A stretch of 64,000 nucleotides of DNA from Flammula alnicola (Eukaryota; Basidiomycota; Agaricomycetes; Agaricales; Strophariaceae): contig JADNRV010000011.1 of the NCBI GenBank assembly GCA_015499995.1, positions 473,851 through 537,850 of the forward strand, in the 5' to 3' direction. The notes under the pieces were generated by a model that saw only the letters and a list, made by a program, of their open reading frames with translations, made no database searches and had not been told where the DNA came from. Below are positions 56,719 to 64,000 of this stretch, in pieces; positions within the stretch are counted from its first letter, which is position 1; every line of letters begins with the position of its first letter. The translations under genes and the position numbers were made by a program.

Positions 56719-58843
56719 ATGTCCGGTTTTCCGTATGGCCAGTTTAATGAGATCTATCCGAGTCATTCTACTACGCCCCCTCAGCAGCAGCAGCAACAGC
56801 AGCAGCAGCAACAGCAACAGCGCCAAGATCCGCCAGGCGCCTACCCACAGTGGGAAACCCTCGAGCACCTTGAGCATCAGCAACAACGGCATGACTTGGA
56901 AATGGCGATGCACTCGCCTTTGGATTTGGACACAACGCCCATACCCACACCAACGTCGACGTCTTTTCACACCCGGCCGCTCGAGATTGACCTCGACGAG
57001 CCTCCGGTCATGGTGCCGAGCCATAATTCACCGGTCGACGATGCGCCCATTCTCTTGCATCACCCGCATGTGCTTCCGCAGCACCATGCACTTTCTCAGC
57101 ACCATCAACAGCAACAGCTGCATCACCAGCAGCAGCAGCAGCAGATGAGCATGAGCCGACCGGGCTCTGCTATGGAGCCTCTTCTCTTCAGACCCGACAG
57201 CGCACAGCCACCTACGCCCGGGCCAGGTGGCGCGGGCGCTAATTTCACAAGCATGAGCACAACACCCGCAGGCGTCGTGCGCTCCACCTCCACGCGAAGC
57301 GGACGCGCAACTCAACCGTATTACCGCCCCTCGCCGGCGAGCAACATTGTGTCCTTCTTGGCGGCGTCGTCGTCCGCCGCTGCGTCACCGTCGCCCAGTA
57401 CTGGTGGGCTTCCGTCACCCCCGAAAGCCGCTACAGGCCTTCCGAAGGCTCGGAAACCGAGCGTGCGGTTTTCGCAGGCGACGGCGGGCGCTGCCTCAAC
57501 TCTGCCCGGAGGCATGACACCGCGCCCGCCGACAAGCCGGGCTACGAGGTCGACTTCGGCTGCAGGGTCGATGCCTTCGCCTGCCGTGCCGTCCTCTTCT
57601 AGAGTGCCGTTTTTAGGGTCGACGACTCGGTGCGTTCTTCGAATTCCTTCGTCGATGTTGAATGGATCCTGACTCTTGTGCCCTCTTTTCGCTTGATGGA
57701 CATTTTTAAATTTCGGATGTGGTACTCAGCTCGCCACAACCAACTACGCGCTCATCGTTCAGCGGACAGGGCGCGACGTCTCATTCACCACCAACGCATT
57801 CTCCCCTCTCTCGTTCACACTTCAATCCCTCCGCTTCATCCTCGCCATCCGTCCAACCTCAAATGCCATCTCAAACCCAAACCCAAACCCACCCCGCTCA
57901 AAAACTCCCTTTGAGGCACATCCCCGCAGACATGCACTACTCGCTCGCGACGCACACGCTGACCGCATCGCTCGAGGTGCCAGGCGTGCGCCGTGAGAAC
58001 GTGCGCGTCACCCTTGGGACGTGTTATTTTAATTGGGTGAAGTACGTGTGTGTCGTTGCGGAGAGCGAGCCGGTGTTTGGGGGTGCGAGTGGGGTGTATG
58101 AGATGGGGGCGAGGGCGGCGGGACTTGAACGGGGTGGGGAGAAGGAGAATGTGGCGGATGTCGAGGCGGGGAAGGAAGGCAAGAGTGAGAGGGATGGGGA
58201 GGGTAAGGAGGAGGAGGAGGGCGAGTCGATACCGGCAGCGGCACAAGGAGGAAGTGGAAGACGAACTTCCTTCGGCATACCGAAGCTCCCAAGGAGTGCG
58301 CTGACGGGCGTCGTAGGCCGCCTCGTCAACCCGAATTTGCGAGAGCGCAGGTTCGGAATCGGCAGGAGGGTTATTCAGGTTCCTGGGACGACTACGGTAC
58401 GTCGCGCTCTTATTCTTAACGTCCTCCCACCTTCCTTTTTTTTATTCTTCAAGCCTTTCTTTTTCTCTTCATCCTCAAGTGCATGTCGTTCGCCTTTTAT
58501 GATTTTTCGAATTTTACCGTTTCTCTTCGTCGCCGCTTCCGTCACTGAGTGAGTTTTTGATTGGTTTTCTGTCCTTTTCCCCCCGTTTCTATTCCGTTAT
58601 GAATGCCAATGCAATGCGAATATTTCCTCAACATCAAATGATCTTCAACTTCAAATCTTCCAACCTCGTCAACTTCAAACAACGTCTCAACTTCAACACA
58701 TCAAATCATCCATCCGGCCGCGTCCAATAAACCAACAGCTCTCAGACATAGACGCGTCACTGCAAGATGGCGTTCTCACCCTGAACATACACTGCGGGGA
58801 GCCGTATGAGCTCGACGATGAGGAGGACGTGCCTCTGCGATGA
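56719..58843 (+). CDS. Hsp20/alpha-crystallin-domain protein with polyQ N-terminus and internal insertion, 560 residues
   Basis: Three exons (56719-57629, 57730-58396, 58739-58843) join in frame to 561 codons. The N-terminal 300 residues are low complexity: a 13-Gln run near residue 22, His/Gln-rich segments near 115-145, then Ser/Thr/Pro. The Hsp20 fold starts with 'DMHYSLATHTLTASLEVPGV' and 'ENVRVTLGTC'. It is interrupted by about 70 residues of acidic/Ser/Gly sequence, and resumes with 'RERRFGIGRRVIQVPGTT' and, after the last intron (342 bp), 'LSDIDASLQDGVLTLNIHCG'. The final strands and 'A.L.DGVLTL' motif are typical of small heat-shock proteins. It is far longer than the usual 150-250 residues. 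Other proteins of this build occur in mushrooms. Confidence 0.82.
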
Positions 58844-60709
58844 GTCGTTGAGCGGTGAGGTGTGCTCGTGAGCAGGTGTGAGATTAGGCGTGAGGTATGA
58901 GATGATATGTGCGAATCAAGAAGCTGTGAGCTCTACTACCCGTCCTTTGGATGATCTTCAAGACTCAAGAGTCTGCGATTTCCTCAAGGCTTCAAGCTTC
59001 AAGCTTCAAGATTGATTGTCGGTTCAAGACAGGTCTTCAAGCTTCAAGATTGAAGCCGTTCAATATTCAAGCCGCAGCTCAGTTTAGATTCAGCTTCAGC
59101 CGTTCGAGTCTCTTTCCTTTCCTTTCCTATCCTTTCCTTGTTGTGAACCTTCTTCGCCCTCAGGCCTCAGCCTTCAGCCTTTCGACCTTTCTCCCAAGTT
59201 CAGCCTCAACTCCTCAAGACCTCAAGATTCTAGAAAGACTTCAAGATCTCCAAGTATCCTCTTAATCCTTCCTCCACCTCAACATAACTCAAAATTCTCT
59301 GCCACTTCATTCTTGTTGCATTATCATCCTCTCGCCGGTGGCCCCCCTCACTTTCAAAATCTTCAAAAACTTGAACTTGACCCGACCGAACAGTTCTCGG
59401 CCTGACTCTTTATTAGTATTGATATATAATATTACTTGCTCCCGCTGTAGCCTCGTCAAACAGTTGGGTATGTATGTAGACGAGCCCGCTTTTCTTTTTC
59501 TAGATACCTTTTCTTTTTGCATGTTTGGCACTCCTCATCGCCTTCGACTTACTTGTTCGCTGTATCTGTTGCCACCACTCGCCGCACTCTCTCTCCCCCC
59601 ATCTTCCGTTTTCTTGCTGTGTTTCCCCAGTGTTCTCGTTCCTGGTACCATCTCATCACCCCCATCTGTCGTCTCTTGTTCTCGATCCCAGTACCCTTCG
59701 CTCTCTGCCGCTCAATATTTCTCCTGCTATTTCCCTTGTCTCATTCTTGCATCTTATTTCATATCATAGTCCCAGCTCACCACGGACACCCTGCATTATA
59801 GTATACTTTCGACATCTCATTGCTCATCCACCCATCATGTCTCATCTTGTCTTATTCCCCGTATCCCATGCCTCGGCTTACCCATCCATATCTGTTTTCC
59901 ATCCTCGTAGTATATATCTCGCTTGTACCATGCTTTAGTTGCCTCATTCCCCACCCCATTGTTCCATACCCTATATCCATCACATTTATATCCATCCCAT
60001 CCTTTCTTGCACGCTCACAGTACCATAAATATTTACCACGAATATTTATTTATCCCCAACGAATCGAAGCTGTCCTGTTACCCATTTAGCACCACCGTTT
60101 TCTGGTCATACAAAGAGCGCTATTCCATTCGTGAGTGCGAAATGATATATACGAGTATATGTCGTGTGGATTCATGTCAAGACTAGAAGCGGAGCTAGCG
60201 CTTAGGCTGGCGCGGAATAGCGCCGGGGAGTTTGCCACACTGCGAGGTTAACTAAGGGCGAACGGCGAGAATTTCAACTGGACAATGTCTACTTACGCAC
60301 GCTGAAGCGCCAAGAATCCAGACAGACTCTCCGAAATTGAATCGCGCCACTGCGCTTGAATGAGCCTCTAATCTCGAGTGGCAACTTTAAAGCGACGGTT
60401 GCCAAGCCACAAACTGGTGCTGAAAAATATTCCTGAACGAGCCTGAACGAGGGCCAATCTTCTGTAAAAGAGAATGGAAGGTCATAGCAGAGCTGGGCCA
60501 CGGTATACTCGATGCAAACAATCGATATTGAGGGTTTTATTTGGGCCACTGCTTAGCGCTTTGCGCTTTTTGCAGTGGGTCCCTACTAAGGACTAGAGAG
60601 TGCCACTTGGGAATCAAGAACGTATAAATCGCTTCGGATTTCTGCACTTTTTTCTACCAGTTCACCATCACCCACATCCCACTGCACAACACTCACACCA
60701 CATTGCGCT
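58844..60709. other. Intergenic, 1.9 kb, with simple-sequence tracts
   Basis: 58975-59060 holds repeats of TTCAAGCTTCAAG type. 59100-60080 is strongly pyrimidine-rich on the plus strand (CCTTTCC, TCATC and CCCATC motifs), which explains the many stop-free frames there. I see no gene. Confidence 0.5.
60623..60629 (+). promoter_or_regulatory. TATA box, first small helical gene
   Basis: TATAAAT, 87 bp before the ATG at 60710. Confidence 0.5.
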
Positions 60710-61279
60710 ATGTCCTACACCAGCCGATCTGGACTCGGAGTTGATCTCAGTCAATGCTTGAGAAAAGGAATTGAACGCGAAGGCGTAGAAGCTGCGATAG
60801 CTAAAATATTAAAGCCTGTGCAGCTCCATGCCAAGTCGCAGGACCGGCGTGAACGAAGCTATATGGAAATCTTTACTTCTATGGAAAAGCTTCGCGAGGT
60901 GATAGATCCATTTGTCAGGTTGTTGGAGCCAGGCAAAGCTTCCGAGGTTAAACATTTATTTGTGGGGTACGTTCTATCTTGACTCTTCTTGTTTGGCAGA
61001 TTTTTGACGTGTATACATCATTAGTTTCGATGTGAACACTATGGCTGCTGAGATGAAGGCCAATCCTGGCAGTGCGGATGCCTTGCACCAAATGTACAAG
61101 AAAGTAGGGGTCTTGATGATGAAGCTGGATATGATTATTTCTGGGGTAAGACGAATTCGTTTGACATTTTCGCTAGCGGTTCTTGACGTCCATTTTTCTA
61201 GCTTTGTGAACACCGCTATCCACGATACGAAGCTCGGAGGAACCAGGAGATCATTGTATTCTGCAAATGCCCGCAATGA
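60710..61279 (+). CDS. Small helical protein of unknown function, 151 residues (paralogue A)
   Basis: Three exons (60710-60966, 61025-61145, 61202-61279) join in frame to 152 codons, with introns of phase 2 and phase 0. The protein is charged and predicted helical: 'RKGIEREGVEAAIAKILKP', 'MEKLREVIDPFVRLLEPGKA', 'ADALHQMYKKVGVLMMKLDM'. It ends with a basic/Cys segment (RRNQEIIVFCKCPQ). There is no signal peptide, membrane helix or known domain. It shares intron phases, exon sizes and helical layout with the gene at 63433-63955. Confidence 0.65.
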
Positions 61280-61563
61280 GTACGGCTTGTTAATGCCATT
61301 CGAGGGACCTGTTTCTCCAATTATCTTATACCTATCTATCATATATGTATAGATCTTAACTTACAATAAGTCCTGGAAAGAATCGACTTTGAATTGACCT
61401 TGAAACTTGAACTTGCAGTAAAAAAAAGTTCTATAAGTTGATGATCCGCGCTCCTGAACGCGTCGGTGGCGTGAGAAAATCTCTGCCTCAAAGTCGCCCG
61501 ACGCGTCTGAACTTATCCTCTACACTGTTCTCTGTTTTTTTTTCCACCACTACATCCACGACA

Positions 61564-62745
61564 ATGCAGTCTGTCCTTTCTTTCCCGTCTACCGACATTT
61601 CATTGCCTGTAGCTGCTATCCCAGCTGCAGAAAAAGAAAACGCGTCTTTGAAACAAACCGCGCTTCAAACGACGGGGATGAAAGGAAAGAAAAGGACACT
61701 GACCTTGGTCAACGGAGGTTAGTAGCTCGCCACTTGCAGTAGCCGTCCACTGACTTTGGTTATAGAGGAACTTGATTTGACCTCGACGATCTCTCAAGCC
61801 ACTCCTCAGGTCAGTTTTACTGCGCGTGTAGTAGTACTATGGGCGTCTTCTAAGGCTTTTTTCAGATTGTGGAGGCAATGAGACTGCGAATCCTACAGGT
61901 ACGTTCTCACTCTTCCTGTAGTACTTTTGGTCTTGATGCATTTTCGTACAGCTCGAGAATGAAATTAGTTCGCAGCCTCCACCAGCCAAGCGTGCCAAAA
62001 CCACTGCCTCTGCTCCTACTGCTGCTGGCCCATCTGCTTCTTCTGAGGCAGGACCTTCTTCGACAAAAGCGGAGGAGAAAAAGCACAAAATGCAGGTCAA
62101 GAAAATATTTGACCAGTAAGTGCACATCCTCCTGAGCCCACTACGCCCGAGGCTAACCCGCATGTTAGATTGAAAAAAGAATGCAAGTCCGACAACGTCA
62201 AATTCCAGGGCTCGCCCAAGACAATCAAATTCGACGAAATTTGGGAGCAAGCCGATTTTGAGGCCCTCTTCAAAGGGAAGGGAGTTCTCATTCAGCCTAC
62301 GCCTGAAAACAAGCCGAAGAGCGCTGTCACCATCATTCAATTCGTGTGTCCCTCTTGTATTTATCACCTTGCTCAAGGCAATTGACTCGACAACATACAG
62401 AACACCCAATCCCAGATCTCCGCTTTCTTCGGGGATGAGTTGAAAGCTCTCAAGGGTAATGTCTGGTCACGAGGCGGTAAGTGCTATTTCTGCTCGTCCG
62501 AGTTATTGGATAGTGTAGCTGAACCTGTGGTAGGCAACGTTACTCGCCGTATGGGTGGTGGCTTCGGAGGACTGTTCGGTGGAGGCGGATCCACGTTCAC
62601 CAAATCTATTAAACAGGGAGCATGCGATGTACAGATCCAATCTTTCGAGGTCAATTATTCCAAAAACAATCTCAAGTGCACCATCAAATTCGAGGTGGCA
62701 GAGATCGGAGGAAGGTCTGGCGGGTACGGATACGATGACTGGTAG
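61564..62745 (+). CDS. Conserved basidiomycete protein of unknown function, 285 residues
   Basis: Seven exons (61564-61717, 61766-61809, 61866-61898, 61952-62115, 62169-62343, 62401-62476, 62534-62745) join in frame to 286 codons; exon three is 33 bp. Residues 1-70 are Ser/Thr/Ala-rich. A short coiled stretch (IVEAMRLRILQLENEI) is followed by a basic patch (PPPAKRAKTT) that may be a nuclear signal. The conserved core includes 'FDQLKKECKSDNVKFQGSPK', 'KFDEIWEQADFEALFKGKGV' and 'LIQPTPENKPKSAVTIIQF'. The tail is Gly-rich (MGGGFGGLFGGGGS) and ends in two beta-like strands and GYGYDDW. I believe relatives exist in other mushrooms but know no function. Confidence 0.75.
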
Positions 62746-63432
62746 AGGTTCGCCAAATCATCTTCTATCGGTTTTGAATTTCGAAACGCGTTATTTGGTT
62801 TTCTTCGTTGCACATTAATAGGTTTTATAATTGATATCTCTTGTATATACATCTTACTTTCGGTATAATAATTCCTTAATATCGATTGTTTTATGTCGTC
62901 TAACGTGAAGGGTCTGATGCACAATGATTCTTGTACCGGAAAGCTTCTCGACACAGCACTTGAAGTCTAGGTATGGTCATCCGTTCTCTCGACGCCTTTT
63001 GACGCTCGAAACATAACAAGTGTGGTGAATAATGGTCCGTATCATTCGGGGCTTTCTGAAACGATGCAAATCGCTGTATCACGCCTAATCACCGCAGGAA
63101 CATGAATTCCAACCCCGGTACACTGAAGCAGATACTCGGGAACAGCTTCGGAGTTCAACCTGTCATGCAGATCGCCTAAAAAGGGAGAATTTGCCACATT
63201 TGGACATCTTGGCTTGATCTTGAGGCGGCCTCGTGGTTTGCGCAGTACTTACATAAGGCTCTGCCATCGATGCGCCTTAAAAACGCAATGGGGAATCTCG
63301 TGGGGATCTTCCGTGACTTGGATATAAAGGTTCTTGCGGCCATCGCCGTACCCTGACCTCTTCGCTCCTTCCCCCTGCATCTCTCTCACTCTGACATAGC
63401 GGACTGAGCGTCGAGGTGAACTTGTAGGCAAG
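62746..63432. other. Intergenic, about 690 bp
   Basis: 3' flank of the 285-residue protein gene, then upstream region of the next gene. Only antisense and short frames. Confidence 0.5.
63323..63329 (+). promoter_or_regulatory. TATA box, second small helical gene
   Basis: TATAAAG, 110 bp before the ATG at 63433. Confidence 0.5.
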
Positions 63433-63955
63433 ATGAGCTCCGACGGGCACGCTTCAGTTCTGGAGAAGCAGCGCAGATATGCTAAGGCGTCCATCCAGCA
63501 GATGGTGCACGCGCTCCAGCTCAGCCGACATGATAGAAATGTTCTCCAGAGCTACGAAGGCTTTCATGCATTCTCAGCTGGTATTTTAAAGGGTCTCCGA
63601 GATATCGTGGACTCAGTCAGAGCCAACTTGAGGCAAGATGCTCTAGAGGCCATTTATGCTCTTAAAAGGTAGTGTCATTCGCCACTCTCTGCTTGTGTTT
63701 GATACGAGTCAACTAAATAATGCATCTATCAACACCCATCAGCGATATCAAATCTGCGGTCAAAACCATGTCAGACGCGCTTATTGGTAGTCCTGCTAGT
63801 CAGACTCTGGGTGAAATCTATGCCGACATCATCAGGTTGGTATCCAACATAAAAGACTTCCTTTCCAAGGTGAGAATCAGTCCTTATTGCAATGATATTC
63901 TGTAATTTCTGACCTTCGTCGTATCTAGAGAGAAAGCTGGCTTGAACCTGCCTAG
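63433..63955 (+). CDS. Small helical protein of unknown function, 129 residues (paralogue B)
   Basis: Three exons (63433-63668, 63743-63869, 63929-63955) join in frame to 130 codons. Intron phases are 2 and 0, as in the gene at 60710-61279. The sequence is amphipathic-helical: 'QRRYAKASIQQMVHALQLSR', 'HAFSAGILKGLRDIVDSVRA', 'SDIKSAVKTMSDALIGSPAS' and 'GEIYADIIRLVSNIKDFLSK'. It ends 'RESWLEPA'. No signal peptide, membrane helix or recognised domain. The last exon is only nine codons including the stop; it is supported by a good acceptor (GTATCTAG) and by the parallel with the paralogue. Confidence 0.62.
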
Positions 63956-64000
63956 CGCGTAGCGCGATGCAGCGTCTTGATTGCCTTCAGGGAGGCTGGT

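Noticed and set aside
56662..57024. Minus-strand frame with a poly-Leu run
   Set aside because: It is the antisense of the polyQ/CAG tract of the Hsp20-like gene.
58960..60190. Many overlapping plus-strand frames in the pyrimidine-rich stretch
   Set aside because: Composition (TC-rich, few stops) explains them. They are Ser/Leu/Pro/His-rich, with no motifs and no cons splice pattern.

Overview
The window reads as nuclear DNA of a mushroom-forming basidiomycete (Agaricomycetes). The evidence is many short GT-AG introns (mostly 45-70 bp) with GTRNGT-like donors, closely spaced genes on both strands, and families typical of that group: DUF6534-type membrane proteins, TPR-CHAT proteins, SDE3/MOV10-like zinc-finger helicases, HsbA secreted proteins, F-box proteins and an atypical G-alpha subunit. 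I assigned exons by hand and checked them by phase arithmetic. Where I call a gene intact, the exon lengths sum to a multiple of three and every junction keeps frame.

Layout: 1-2029 (-) is a coiled-coil, Ser/Thr/Pro-rich gene with several frame breaks that runs off the left edge. 2318-3848 (+) is a dead F-box copy whose live paralogue lies at 17821-19127 (-). 3932-5269 (-) is a DUF6534 membrane gene with one frameshift, followed by a relic of a second copy. 6493-8065 (+) is a KHDC4-like RNA-binding protein. 8642-10300 (+) is a membrane-anchored ERG26/3beta-HSD-like dehydrogenase. 10742-15457 (-) is a 1469-residue TPR-CHAT putative protease with a nearly homogeneous TPR array. 16080-16906 (-) is a broken TRP4. 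19636-21105 (+) is an AMID/FSP1-like oxidoreductase. 21348-22188 (-) is a four-helix membrane protein. 22752-24493 (-) is a questin-oxidase-like protein. 25078-26487 (-) is a secreted Ser/Thr-rich protein. 27150-28502 (-) is a multi-pass membrane protein.

The middle is gene-poor and rich in dead genes: an RPT6 pseudogene (29093-30000), a decayed zinc-finger SF1 helicase (31127-34597) and long empty stretches. An atypical G-alpha gene (38231-40964), an intron-containing tRNA-Val(CAC) at 45276, a second F-box gene (46047-47475) and an HsbA gene (49835-50615, -) also lie here. The right end is ordinary again: a CCDC6-like coiled-coil protein (53672-56186), an Hsp20-domain protein with polyQ (56719-58843), and two small paralogous helical proteins (60710-61279 and 63433-63955) flanking a conserved 285-residue protein (61564-62745).

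These genes do not form an obvious pathway cluster. The most notable items are the TPR-CHAT protein, the G-alpha whose catalytic Gln is replaced by Ser, the unnamed small-protein pair, and the contrast between perfectly intact genes and neighbours with multiple lesions. No clearly new multi-gene system could be demonstrated.
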